A stretch of DNA of 64,000 nucleotides from an uncultured Alphaproteobacteria bacterium. GTDB taxonomy: Bacteria > Pseudomonadota > Alphaproteobacteria > RF32 > CAG-239. The stretch is from contig CAJTLY010000003.1 of NCBI GenBank assembly GCA_910577095.1, positions 1 through 64,000 of the forward strand, in the 5' to 3' direction. A program made the translations under genes and the position numbers. Under the pieces are notes generated by a model. The model was given only the letters and a program-made list of their open reading frames with translations, had not been told where the DNA came from and ran no database searches. Positions within the stretch are counted from its first letter, which is position 1; each line of letters opens with the position of its first letter. Below, piece after piece: positions 1 to 8,635 of this stretch.

Positions 1-106
1 CAACAATTTTATTTATTTTTTTTCAAATCGGGCATCGACATTTATCCATAGCAAAAAAATGAACCTTTTTTTGATACTTTTTTCTGAAAAAATATTTTAA
101 TCTGTT

Positions 107-1324
107 TCAAAGAGTTATCTTAGACAGAAGTTCTTCGCGGCTTATTTTGAATTCGCTTTCCAGCCATGTTTTTTCCAGTCGTTCGCGGATGGCGCCGATC
201 TGCGCATTGTTGCAAATTCCGCAACGGACAATATCGCGGCCGCTGATCGGAAAAACCGGCACCGTCGCATTGCTGATCAAGTCGATTTGAGTTTTGATGT
301 TTTCGCCTGATTTGCCGCGACAGGCTCTGATCAGCAGGCAATCGAGACAAAATTCTTTGCCGAAACGGTAAATGGTTTGTCGGCGACAGCAGTCTTCACT
401 CACATCACCGATGCCCGGGCTTTCGACGGCCAGCCGAACCAGCCGCTCTTTTTGGCGTTTGGTTAGTTTGAGACGGTTTGCAATGTTGTCTGCCAGTGTT
501 TTATCGGGATGATAAAGTATAAAAATTCGCCGAATCGGATCGGCGGCAAAACCGTATTGTTGTTGCAGTTCGGCCAAAGCTTCCAATTGTTCCAGATAGG
601 GCGAATCTGCCAGCCAGTTGCTGAGGATGTTGTTTTCAAACATAATTTTGAGAACGTCGGCGGCTTTGGGGGTGATCAGAATTTTCAAAAACTCGTCACG
701 AACCCGTTCAATCGGCAGGTTTTTGAGACCGTTCAGGTTGTCGCGGCAGGCCTTAAGCGATTTGCGGTCGATCGGCGCTTTGCCGAACAGGGAATAAAAA
801 CGGAAAAATCGCAAAATGCGCACATAGTCTTCGCGAATCTGCCGGTTGGGATCGCCGATAAAACGGACGATTCCTTTCTCCAAGTCTTCAATGCCGTTAT
901 AATAATCGAAAACGTTGCCTTTTTCGTCGGCATAGACCGCGTTGATGGTGAGGTCGCGCTGAGCGGCGTCGGCCTGCCAGTCGTCGGTAAATTCCACTTC
1001 GATATGGCCGCTGCCGGTTTTGACCTGTTTTTTTAGCGAACTGATCTCCAACAAAGTGCCGTTGATCAGAACGCCGAGGGTATCGATTTTCAAACCGACA
1101 GGAACGGTTCGAACGCCGGCGTCTTCGCAGGCTTCGGCAAGTTCGTCTGGCGAGAGGTCGGTCGAAAGGTCAAGGTTGGAAGCGCTGCATCCGACCAACG
1201 CATCGCGCACCGCGCCGCCGACAAACCGAACGACTCCGCCGTGACGGCTGACGATTTTAAATATTTTCAGCACATTGGGGTCGGTGGTAATGCGGCTGAT
1301 GTCTAAATAATTGTCCCTGATCAT
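107..1324 (-). CDS. cca: CCA tRNA nucleotidyltransferase / poly(A) polymerase family
   Basis: Adds or repairs the 3' CCA of tRNAs in the cytoplasm, using CTP and ATP. The N-terminus carries the class II nucleotidyltransferase signature GGAVRD (about residues 36-41) followed by the metal-binding D-x-D in LDLSTD, then RDLTINA and a basic RILRFFRF segment of the tRNA-binding neck. Length is about 405 residues, normal for the bacterial family. An upstream in-frame TTG at 1432 would add 36 residues, but the ATG at 1324 has a GGGGA ribosome site about 7 nt away and begins just before the conserved domain, so I chose it. It is divergent from the ialB-like gene. PcnB-type polyadenylation activity cannot be excluded from sequence alone. 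Confidence 0.9.
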   Translation of the reverse strand: MIRDNYLDISRITTDPNVLKIFKIVSRHGGVVRFVGGAVRDALVGCSASNLDLSTDLSPDELAEACEDAGVRTVPVGLKIDTLGVLINGTLLEISSLKKQVKTGSGHIEVEFTDDWQADAAQRDLTINAVYADEKGNVFDYYNGIEDLEKGIVRFIGDPNRQIREDYVRILRFFRFYSLFGKAPIDRKSLKACRDNLNGLKNLPIERVRDEFLKILITPKAADVLKIMFENNILSNWLADSPYLEQLEALAELQQQYGFAADPIRRIFILYHPDKTLADNIANRLKLTKRQKERLVRLAVESPGIGDVSEDCCRRQTIYRFGKEFCLDCLLIRACRGKSGENIKTQIDLISNATVPVFPISGRDIVRCGICNNAQIGAIRERLEKTWLESEFKISREELLSKITL

Positions 1325-1433
1325 AAAAATTCCCCGTTTTAAAAACTTTTTTATACTTGTAATGTTAACCGTTTTTAGATATTTTTCAAATACAATTGCG
1401 TAAGAATTAACCTCTGAATGTGAGTATTGCAAA

Positions 1434-1943
1434 ATGAAGAAACTTTTAATCTTGACCGTCGCTTTTTTGTTTGCCGCGGCCGGCGCGGTCCGTGCCGAAG
1501 CGCCGAAACTGCTCGGCGAATATAACGATTGGTCGGCCTTTTATTATCAAGACGGCAAAAACGTCGTCTGCTATATGGCTTCCAGCCCGCAAAAAGACGA
1601 AGGGAAATATACCCAGCGCGGCGATATTTATGTGGTGATCACTCATCGGCCGGCCGAAAAGAGCTTTGACGTGGTCAATTTTGTCGCCGGCTATGTTTAT
1701 AAGCGCGACGCCAAAGTAGTGGTCAAAATCGGCAAAACCACAATTGACAAGATGTTTGTCGACAAAGACAAGGCCTGGGCCGTCAGCGAAAAAGTTGACC
1801 GTGAATTGGTCGAAGCGATGAAAAAGGGCGAACGAATGATTGTGACCGGCGAGTCTTCGAAAGGAACCGCTACCAAAGACACTTATTCGCTTTCCGGTTT
1901 TTCTGCCGCTTATAAAGCCATCAGCGCCAAGTGTCGCAAATGA
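1434..1943 (+). CDS. secreted IalB-family (invasion associated locus B) protein
   Basis: A 169-residue protein with a clear signal peptide (Lys-Lys start, hydrophobic core, Ala-rich cleavage region near residue 22), so it acts in the periplasm or envelope. The body resembles the invasion-associated locus B family of alphaproteobacteria: short beta-rich protein, an early Cys (VCYMAS region), an ITHRPAE segment and a C-terminal Cys in SAKCRK. Molecular function in the family is poorly defined despite its name. It overlaps rlmN through an ATGA junction, and this ialB-rlmN pairing recurs in alphaproteobacteria. Family assignment is by pattern recognition; a profile search would settle it. Confidence 0.75.
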   Translation: MKKLLILTVAFLFAAAGAVRAEAPKLLGEYNDWSAFYYQDGKNVVCYMASSPQKDEGKYTQRGDIYVVITHRPAEKSFDVVNFVAGYVYKRDAKVVVKIGKTTIDKMFVDKDKAWAVSEKVDRELVEAMKKGERMIVTGESSKGTATKDTYSLSGFSAAYKAISAKCRK

Positions 1944-3001
1944 GTGAGAAAATTGAACTGATCGGCCTGACCCGCAATGAGTTGGGCGAGCATCTGAAAG
2001 CGTTGGGCGAACCGGCTTTTCGGCTTAAGCAGATCTGGCAGTGGGTTTATTTTTACGGTAAGACCGATTTTAACCAAATGACCAATCTGTCGAAAGCGTT
2101 GCGTCAAAAGCTGGATGAGAGTTTTGTACTGAGCCGTCCCAAAGTGGCGGCGGAACAGCTCTCCGCCGACAAAACCCGCAAATGGCTGCTTGAATTTGCC
2201 GACGGACAGAAAATCGAAACCGTCTATATCCCCGAAGCCGACCGCGGTGCTGTCTGTATTTCTACTCAAATCGGTTGCGCGATGGGCTGCCGTTTTTGCC
2301 ATACCGGAAGCCAAAAACTGACTCGTAATTTAACGGCGGGCGAAATCGTGTCGCAATTTATGCTGGCGCGCGATGTTTACCGCGAATGGGATTTGGACGG
2401 CGAAAAAAGAATGCTGTCGAATATTGTGCTGATGGGAATGGGCGAGCCGCTGCAAAATTACGAAAATGTGGTTAAGGCAATTGAAATTATTACCGACGGC
2501 GAAGGGATCGCGCTTTCGAAACGGCGAATTACCCTCTCGACTTCGGGAATAATTCCGCATATTCGCAATATTGACCGCGATATGGGGGTTAAGTTGGCGG
2601 TCAGCCTGCATGCCTCTAACAATGAACAGCGTTCGCAAATCATGCCGATCAACAAAAAATATCCGCTGCCCGATCTGATGCAGGCTTGTCATGACTATCA
2701 GGAAAATCACGGCGGTTATATTACCTTTGAATATCTGATGTTGCGGGATTTTAACGACACCCCGGCGCATGCCGACGAGTTGAACGCGCTGATGAAAAAA
2801 TACAATATTAATGCCAAGTTCAATTTGATCGCCTTTAACCCGTGGCCGGGTTGTGATTATCAGCCCAGTTCCAACAATCGGATTCATGCTTTTTCGGAAA
2901 AATTGCAGAGCTACGGCTATGCCGCGCCGATTCGCACCGCCCGCGGACAGGATATTCTTGCCGCATGCGGTCAGTTGAAGTCGAAAAAAAATCCGGCCTG
3001 A
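1940..3001 (+). CDS. rlmN: 23S rRNA/tRNA adenine C2-methyltransferase RlmN
   Basis: Radical-SAM enzyme that methylates C2 of A2503 in 23S rRNA and A37 in some tRNAs. The [4Fe-4S]-binding CxxxCxxC is C113-C117-C120 (CAMGCRFC), and the C-terminal catalytic Cys is near residue 343 (ILAACGQ). Conserved GMGEP and KLAVSLHA segments are present. Length is 353 residues from the ATG at 1940, which overlaps the stop of the upstream gene (ATGA); an upstream GTG at 1931 is possible but adds only three residues. Translation is probably coupled to the IalB-family gene. The gene is followed directly by a strong terminator. Confidence 0.96.
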   Translation: MSEKIELIGLTRNELGEHLKALGEPAFRLKQIWQWVYFYGKTDFNQMTNLSKALRQKLDESFVLSRPKVAAEQLSADKTRKWLLEFADGQKIETVYIPEADRGAVCISTQIGCAMGCRFCHTGSQKLTRNLTAGEIVSQFMLARDVYREWDLDGEKRMLSNIVLMGMGEPLQNYENVVKAIEIITDGEGIALSKRRITLSTSGIIPHIRNIDRDMGVKLAVSLHASNNEQRSQIMPINKKYPLPDLMQACHDYQENHGGYITFEYLMLRDFNDTPAHADELNALMKKYNINAKFNLIAFNPWPGCDYQPSSNNRIHAFSEKLQSYGYAAPIRTARGQDILAACGQLKSKKNPA

Positions 3002-3012
3002 GCCGCAAAATG

Positions 3013-3041
3013 AAAATCCCCGGTTAAACGGGGATTTTTTT
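3013..3041. terminator. bidirectional intrinsic terminator after rlmN
   Basis: A perfect 10-bp stem (AAAATCCCCG / CGGGGATTTT) with the six-base loop GTTAAA, followed by T on the plus strand and flanked by A on the other side. It lies between the convergent rlmN and the 3040-3834 gene, so it can serve both. Confidence 0.9.
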
Positions 3042-3834
3042 AATCTTCGTCGTCTTCGTCATAACTGCGCTGACGTTTCCGGTAACCGATCTGGCGCGGT
3101 TCGGGCTCATGTCGGCGTTCGATTTTGGGCGCTTGATAGGAAGACGCCTGATTGAGCAGGGTGTCGATGATTTCCATCGGATTTTTCCCTTCCAGCAGCT
3201 GCTGTTTGGTGACTTCGGCAGCCACCGATTGCACCACCGCGTTCCGAAAGGCGTCCTGAGCCGAAATTTTGCTTTTTTCTTCCTGAATTTTGGTTTTTTC
3301 GGTATATTTGCGATGGAAACGGGCAAATTCATAAATCGGATCACCGCCGCGGATATAATTGTCCAGTCCGGCCAGATTGGTTTTTTCGTCTACCAAAGCC
3401 TTGATGCCGCCGCATTCTTTGTCGCAATACAATTTCCAGTCTTCGACAATTTCCCAATAAACGGCAGCTTGAACGCTGTCGGGGGCAATTTGCCCGAAAT
3501 CGATAAACTTGATGTTGCCGGGGCGTTGGTAAAGGGTAATGTTCTTTTCAAAGAACTCCTTATTTTCCCGTAATTTGCGACGCGGATTGATCAGCGAATA
3601 AGCCAGACAAATGGCAACCAAAGCCTCTTTCAGGGCTTCGTTGGCCTTATAAACCACTTTCAGCGGCCGCTTAATCACTTCCGGATTGTGCAGGGCCGAA
3701 TTGACACAATACTGACTCAGATTTTCGAGAGCGTCCAGTTGATCGTTTTCCAACGATACCGACGTTTCTATAACGGCGCTGAAAGCGAGATCGATCAATT
3801 CCTGTATATCTTTGGCTGTTTTTGTTTCTTCCAT
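3040..3834 (-). CDS. hypothetical protein with acidic/basic charged tail
   Basis: I do not recognise this 264-residue protein. It has no signal peptide or membrane segment, so it is predicted cytosolic. The first 140 residues look alpha-helical. The C-terminus after about residue 225 is low-complexity and charged (Glu/Arg/Gln-rich, ending in YDEDDED), likely disordered. It starts 3 nt downstream of the rppH stop on the same strand, so the two are almost certainly co-transcribed. An RNA-related role would fit the neighbour but is only a guess. Confidence 0.7.
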   Translation of the reverse strand: MEETKTAKDIQELIDLAFSAVIETSVSLENDQLDALENLSQYCVNSALHNPEVIKRPLKVVYKANEALKEALVAICLAYSLINPRRKLRENKEFFEKNITLYQRPGNIKFIDFGQIAPDSVQAAVYWEIVEDWKLYCDKECGGIKALVDEKTNLAGLDNYIRGGDPIYEFARFHRKYTEKTKIQEEKSKISAQDAFRNAVVQSVAAEVTKQQLLEGKNPMEIIDTLLNQASSYQAPKIERRHEPEPRQIGYRKRQRSYDEDDED

Positions 3835-3837
3835 TAT

Positions 3838-4293
3838 TTAACCCTCTATCTCAGGCTTAAACTTTTTAACCACCTCAATATAAACTTGCTTTTTGAATTC
3901 TACAATTTTTTTGGGGGCTTCGTCAATAGCTTCCCATGACCAGCGGCAAAATTCCGGTTCGGCCGTTTGCAAGTTGATTTCTTGATCACGGCCGCAAAAA
4001 CGAAACAAAACCCATTGCATTTCCTGACCGTCATATTTCCACTTGCGGCGTTTTTTGATTTGGGACGGAAAAACGTACCGCAGCGGTTCTTCAATGACAG
4101 CGGCGGGTTCAACCGATATGATCGAGGTTTCTTCGCGCAGTTCGCGCCGGGCAGCCTCAATCAAAGATTCCCCGGTTTCGATTCCGCCCTGGGGAAACTG
4201 CCAGCCGCCGGGAGTGTCTTTTCTTTCGCACAACAAAACTTTATCGTTTTGATAAACAACGATTCCGACACATTTGCGATAATTACCGTCCAT
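3838..4293 (-). CDS. rppH: RNA 5'-pyrophosphohydrolase RppH (NUDIX)
   Basis: Removes pyrophosphate from the 5' triphosphate end of RNAs and so starts RNase E-dependent decay; also known as dinucleoside polyphosphate hydrolase. The NUDIX box spans about residues 36-58 (GGIETGESL...RELREETS), and the WQFPQGG and KWKYDGQEMQWVLFRF segments are typical of RppH. Length of 151 residues is normal. I chose the ATG at 4293 because GGAAAGG lies about 3-9 nt upstream, whereas the upstream ATG at 4317 lacks a site. It heads a two-gene unit with the unknown gene at 3040. Confidence 0.93.
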   Translation of the reverse strand: MDGNYRKCVGIVVYQNDKVLLCERKDTPGGWQFPQGGIETGESLIEAARRELREETSIISVEPAAVIEEPLRYVFPSQIKKRRKWKYDGQEMQWVLFRFCGRDQEINLQTAEPEFCRWSWEAIDEAPKKIVEFKKQVYIEVVKKFKPEIEG

Positions 4294-4355
4294 TTGCCTT
4301 TCCTTTTTCCAAAACAAGGCCGGTTCGGTGCCCTGTCGTTCCGGCCCGAAAGTTT

Positions 4356-5669
4356 TTATTGCGGGTTGCTGTAGATGCTCAGCGCCTTGATGGTATCGAC
4401 GGCCCGCAACAGCTGATAATCTTTTTGCAAGTCTTCGTCGCTGCCGTTGTCGGCGTTTTTCTTGTTTTTGTCGCCGGCGGTTTCGATATTGTCGTTTTTG
4501 AGTGCGTTTTTGAGCTCGGCTTCGCTGATGGTCATGCCGTCAACGTTCAGCAATTCGATTTTGGCAGGTTTGACCTCAATGTCCGGTTCAATGCCCTTGG
4601 CCTGGATCGAACGTCCCGAAGGCGTATAATAGCGGGCGGTGGTCAGGCGGATGGCGCCGTATTTGGGGAACGGAATCACGCTTTGCACCGATCCTTTGCC
4701 AAAGGACTTTTCGCCCAGAACAACCGCTCTTTTATGATCTTGCAAAGCGCCGGCAAGAATCTCCGATGCCGAGGCCGAACCGTCGTTGATCAGCACCACA
4801 ATCGGCAGGCCGGCGGCAATATCGCCTTTGGTGGCATTGTATTTGACGGTGTCTTCTTCGTTGCGCGAGCGGGTGGAAACGATTTCCCCCTTGTCCAGAA
4901 ACAGGTCGGAAACCGCTACCGCCTGATCCAGCAGGCCGCCGGGATTGTTGCGGACGTCGATCACGACGCCTTTGATCGGCTCTTTGTTCTCTTTGCGTAT
5001 TTTTTCCAACGCTTCTTTAATGTTCTTGTCGATTCCTTCGCTGAAGGAAGAAATGCGGATATAGGCGACGTCTTTGCTTTTAATGTCGCTTTTAACCGAA
5101 CGGATTTTAATTTCTTCGCGTTTTAAGGTAACGTCAAACGGTTTTTCGACGCCGCGACGGATCGTCAGTTTGATTTTGGTGCCGGCTTTGCCGCGCATCT
5201 TGTCAACCGCTTCGTTAAGCGACATGCCGACTACGGTGGTGCCGTCAAGGCTGATGATGTAGTCGCCGGGTTTCAGGCCTGCTTTGAACGCCGGGGTGTC
5301 GTCGATCGGCGAAACCACTTTGACGACGCCGTTTTCCATCGTGACCTCAAGGCCGAGGCCGCCGAATTTTCCCTGGGTCTGTTCGTTCAGATACTGAAAG
5401 CTTTTGGCATCCAAAAAACTGGAATGCGGATCCAGGGAGGAAAGCATGCCGTTGATCGCCGATTCGATCAGTTTTTTGTCACTGACTTCTTCAACGTAGG
5501 AAACTTTGGTTCGTTCCATGATTTCGCCGAGCATATTCAACATTTCGTAAGTGTCGACCGCTTCTTCCTCTTCTTTTTGCGACACTTTATTGTCGGCGGC
5601 AGTGACGCAACTGGCCGCAGTCATTGAAATATTGGCGATTAAAGCGATTATCAGTAATTTTTTCCACAT
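4356..5669 (-). CDS. ctpA: C-terminal processing peptidase, S41 family
   Basis: Periplasmic tail-specific serine protease with a Ser/Lys dyad, used to trim or degrade envelope proteins, including peptidoglycan hydrolase regulators. The N-terminus is a signal peptide with a possible lipobox (TAASC, Cys21), so it may be membrane-anchored. A PDZ domain covers about residues 100-185 and the S41 domain follows. The catalytic Ser is in NDGSASASEI (about Ser300) and the Lys in KSFGKGSVQ (about Lys325). Length 437 fits the family. It lies downstream of gpmI and the EnvC-like gene in the usual alphaproteobacterial order, and an AGGA site precedes the ATG. Confidence 0.95.
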   Translation of the reverse strand: MWKKLLIIALIANISMTAASCVTAADNKVSQKEEEEAVDTYEMLNMLGEIMERTKVSYVEEVSDKKLIESAINGMLSSLDPHSSFLDAKSFQYLNEQTQGKFGGLGLEVTMENGVVKVVSPIDDTPAFKAGLKPGDYIISLDGTTVVGMSLNEAVDKMRGKAGTKIKLTIRRGVEKPFDVTLKREEIKIRSVKSDIKSKDVAYIRISSFSEGIDKNIKEALEKIRKENKEPIKGVVIDVRNNPGGLLDQAVAVSDLFLDKGEIVSTRSRNEEDTVKYNATKGDIAAGLPIVVLINDGSASASEILAGALQDHKRAVVLGEKSFGKGSVQSVIPFPKYGAIRLTTARYYTPSGRSIQAKGIEPDIEVKPAKIELLNVDGMTISEAELKNALKNDNIETAGDKNKKNADNGSDEDLQKDYQLLRAVDTIKALSIYSNPQ

Positions 5670-5693
5670 CGTGTTTATCCTGTTTTATTGTTT

Positions 5694-6977
5694 TTATTTG
5701 GCGATCCATGCCTCGGGATCAATCGGCCGGCTGTCTTTACGCAGTTCGACATAAAGTTTGGCATCTTCGTTTTTGGGCATCTGTCCGATCGGTTCCCCGG
5801 CCAACAGCATTTGCCCCACCTCGCAGTCAATGTTTTCCAGTCCGGCCAGCAATGACATATAATGCTCTCCGTGTTCAACGATAATAATTTTTCCGTAGCC
5901 GCGGAACGGTCCGGCAAAAATGACCGAGCCGTCAAACGGCGAAATCACCTGAGCTTCGCTGCGGGTTTTAATCGTAATACCCTTCGAGCTGACGCCTTTG
6001 GCGGTTTCCTGGCCGTAGGCAACCACCACCGGTCCGCGTGCCGGCATCGAAAGCTTGCCTTTGGCTTTTTCAAAGTTTTTGCCGATATCTTTTATAAACG
6101 CTGTTTGCTCTTTTATCAAGTCATCGCTGCGCGCCTGTTCGAGCCGTTCTTTTTCGCGGCGCTGATTAACTGCCAGCGCTTCCTGTTCGGCGCGATAACG
6201 TTCCAGCTGTTCACGTTCGCGACGTGCTTTTTCCAGCCGTTCGCGTTCAATCTTTTCGCGGGCCTTACGTTCTTTTTCCAGTTTCAGCAGCAGTTCCTTG
6301 ATGTCTTTGGCCTGTGCGGCCAGCTGCTGAATCTTTTGCTTGGCGGCGGCACTCCGGGTCTCGATCCGACTGCGGATTTTTGACTTTTTCTGTATCAGCT
6401 CTTTCATTTGGCGGTGTTCTTTTTCCAACGCCAGCTTACTGCGGGAAATGTTTTTGACCTGTTGTTCGATTTTGCTTTTTTTGGCGGCGATATTGTTGAG
6501 TTTGTCGCGAATCTGAGCGGCTTCTTCGGCCAGAAAAGGTACGGTTTCGCGCAGCAACATCGCGCTGCGAATAATCTCGACCGGGGTCAGCGGCTGAACA
6601 AACAGGGATTCGGTCGGCTTGAGGGCCAGATTCTGCAAGGCGTATAAGGTCTTGATCAGGTTCTCGTCTTCGGCCATAAAGTTTTCTTCGGCAGCTTTGA
6701 GCTCTTTTTGCAAAGCGGCCAGTTCTTTTTCTGTTCGTGAAATTTTGTCTTCGGTATTTTGAATTTGCTTGGCTTTTTTGACCATTTGACGGCTGACCTC
6801 CGCCATTTCGACGCTGATCTGGGCGGCTTGGGCCTGCAGGCGCTTATGCTCGACGCTTTTTTGTTCGACCTGCATCTGAATCGCTTCCAGATCTTTTTTG
6901 GAGACGACCGCCGCCGCTGCCGATGATGCAATCAGCAGAAAGCTTACGACGGTAAAAATGACGGTTTGCAGTTTCAA
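5694..6977 (-). CDS. envC: EnvC-like murein hydrolase activator, coiled coil plus degenerate LytM
   Basis: Periplasmic factor expected to recruit and activate amidases at the division site. It has a signal peptide (about residues 1-24), a long coiled coil rich in Glu/Lys/Gln/Arg (about 30-290) and a C-terminal M23/LytM fold. The zinc ligands of active M23 peptidases are not visible: the usual H-x-H near the end reads YVELRKD and the HL of the central motif reads LLAGL, so it should be a non-catalytic activator. Translation starts at a TTG at 6977 with AAGGGGA about 9 nt upstream. Only 23 nt separate it from gpmI, so it belongs to the same transcript. Confidence 0.88.
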   Translation of the reverse strand: MKLQTVIFTVVSFLLIASSAAAAVVSKKDLEAIQMQVEQKSVEHKRLQAQAAQISVEMAEVSRQMVKKAKQIQNTEDKISRTEKELAALQKELKAAEENFMAEDENLIKTLYALQNLALKPTESLFVQPLTPVEIIRSAMLLRETVPFLAEEAAQIRDKLNNIAAKKSKIEQQVKNISRSKLALEKEHRQMKELIQKKSKIRSRIETRSAAAKQKIQQLAAQAKDIKELLLKLEKERKAREKIERERLEKARREREQLERYRAEQEALAVNQRREKERLEQARSDDLIKEQTAFIKDIGKNFEKAKGKLSMPARGPVVVAYGQETAKGVSSKGITIKTRSEAQVISPFDGSVIFAGPFRGYGKIIIVEHGEHYMSLLAGLENIDCEVGQMLLAGEPIGQMPKNEDAKLYVELRKDSRPIDPEAWIAK

Positions 6978-7000
6978 CGGCGTTCGTCCCCTTCAGAGTC

Positions 7001-8536
7001 TTATTGACGGATCAGCAACGATTTTCCGGTCATTTCGGCCGGTTTCTCGATTTTCAGCAAATCGAGAAGCGTCGGCGAGATGTCGGCCAGTTTGCCGTTG
7101 TCCAATGCGGTAACGTCTTTGGGACCGTTGACCAAAACGGCCTGAACGTCGCCGACGGTGTGGGCGGTATAAGGCTGTCCGGTTTTTTCGTCAACCATCT
7201 TTTCCGCATTGCCGTGGTCGGCGGTGACCAAAAGGACGCCGTCGACGTCTTTGATCGCTTTGACCACTTTGCCGAGACAGTCGTCTACCGCGGCAACCGC
7301 TTTCAAAGCCGCTTCCATGATTCCGGTGTGGCCGACCATGTCGCCGTTGGCAAAATTGCAGATGATGACGTCAAATTTCTGATTTTCAATCGCGTCGACC
7401 AAATGTTCTGTCACTTCATAAACGGACATCTCCGGTTTGAGGTCATAAGTGGCAACTTTCGGGCTCGGCACCAAAATGCGCGATTCTCCGGCAAATTCTT
7501 TTTCTTCGCCGCCGTTAAAGAAGAAGGTAACGTGAGCGTATTTTTCGGTTTCGGCAATGCGCAGCTGGCTCAGGCCGTGTTCTGCAATCACTTCGCCGAA
7601 AATATGGGTCAGCGCTTCGGGCGGGAACACGGTTTGCATAAAGCGGTTGTGGTCAACCGAATATTCGGTCATGCCGACCGCCATTGACAAGTCGATAACT
7701 TTTTTGCGCGCAAACCCGTCAAAGGTTTTATCGGCCAGTGCATATAGAATTTCACGGGCACGGTCGGCGCGGAAGTTGGCCATCAGAACGGCGTCGCCGT
7801 CCGCAAACCCGTGATAGTCGCCGATTACGCAGGGAATCACGAATTCGTCGCTGACTTTGTCGGCGTACGAGGCTTTAACGGCATCGACGGCGTTGTCGTA
7901 ACGCTTGCCGTCGGCCAGAACCATGTTGTCATAGGCCTTTTCGACCCGGTCCCAGCGCTTGTCGCGGTCCATCGCATAGAAACGGCCGGCCACCGTCGCA
8001 ATTTTGACATTTGCCATTTCTGCGGTTTCTTTTTCAAATTCTTCTACGAATCCGGCGGCCGATTCCGGCGGCGTGTCACGACCGTCCAAAAAGGCGTGAA
8101 CGTCGGTTTTGATACCGTGACGATTAAGAATATCCGCCAGGGCGACAATATGCTTCTGCGAAGAATGCACGCCTCCCGGGGACATCAGCCCCATCAGATG
8201 ACAGGTTTTGCCGTTGTTCTTCAGGGTGTCGATCAGCTTGAGCAAGACCGGATTTTCGGCCAGGCTTCCGTTTTGAACCGCAAGGTCAATCTTGGGCAGA
8301 TCCTGCATAACTACCCGTCCGGCGCCGAGATTGGTATGGCCGACTTCCGAATTGCCCATCTGCCCGTCCGGCAGACCGACCGCAAGGCCCGAGGTTTGAA
8401 TCAGGCAGTGGGGATATTCCTGCAGGCAGCGGTGCCAGTTGGGCGTGTGTCCTTGTTCGATGGCGTTGTCGGCGGTAATCTCTTTGCGATAGCCCCAGCC
8501 GTCGAGAATTAACAACATTACAGGTTTTTGTTTCAT
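7001..8536 (-). CDS. gpmI: 2,3-bisphosphoglycerate-independent phosphoglycerate mutase
   Basis: Interconverts 3- and 2-phosphoglycerate in glycolysis and gluconeogenesis with two Mn2+ ions and a phosphoserine intermediate. The alkaline-phosphatase-fold signatures are all visible: LLILDGWG near the start, the nucleophile Ser63 in GNSEVGH, the HAFLDGRDTPP segment and the C-terminal VTADHGNAEKM metal site. Length of 511 is standard. An AAGGAAAAC site lies before the ATG. It is first in the gpmI-envC-ctpA series. Confidence 0.97.
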   Translation of the reverse strand: MKQKPVMLLILDGWGYRKEITADNAIEQGHTPNWHRCLQEYPHCLIQTSGLAVGLPDGQMGNSEVGHTNLGAGRVVMQDLPKIDLAVQNGSLAENPVLLKLIDTLKNNGKTCHLMGLMSPGGVHSSQKHIVALADILNRHGIKTDVHAFLDGRDTPPESAAGFVEEFEKETAEMANVKIATVAGRFYAMDRDKRWDRVEKAYDNMVLADGKRYDNAVDAVKASYADKVSDEFVIPCVIGDYHGFADGDAVLMANFRADRAREILYALADKTFDGFARKKVIDLSMAVGMTEYSVDHNRFMQTVFPPEALTHIFGEVIAEHGLSQLRIAETEKYAHVTFFFNGGEEKEFAGESRILVPSPKVATYDLKPEMSVYEVTEHLVDAIENQKFDVIICNFANGDMVGHTGIMEAALKAVAAVDDCLGKVVKAIKDVDGVLLVTADHGNAEKMVDEKTGQPYTAHTVGDVQAVLVNGPKDVTALDNGKLADISPTLLDLLKIEKPAEMTGKSLLIRQ

Positions 8537-8635
8537 GATGTTTTCCTTACTTTTCGGTTACGATTCTTATTGCACTTGATTATATATAATAACTTTTAGA
8601 ATAAAAGCCCTAAATTGATCTCTTTTTTAGAAAAA

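Noticed and set aside
44..52. TTATCCATA, near-match to a DnaA box
   Set aside because: Single imperfect site; not significant.
5551..5884. plus-strand reading frames opposite ctpA and envC, and many similar ones
   Set aside because: Shadows of the real genes caused by codon bias; they lack ribosome sites and family matches.
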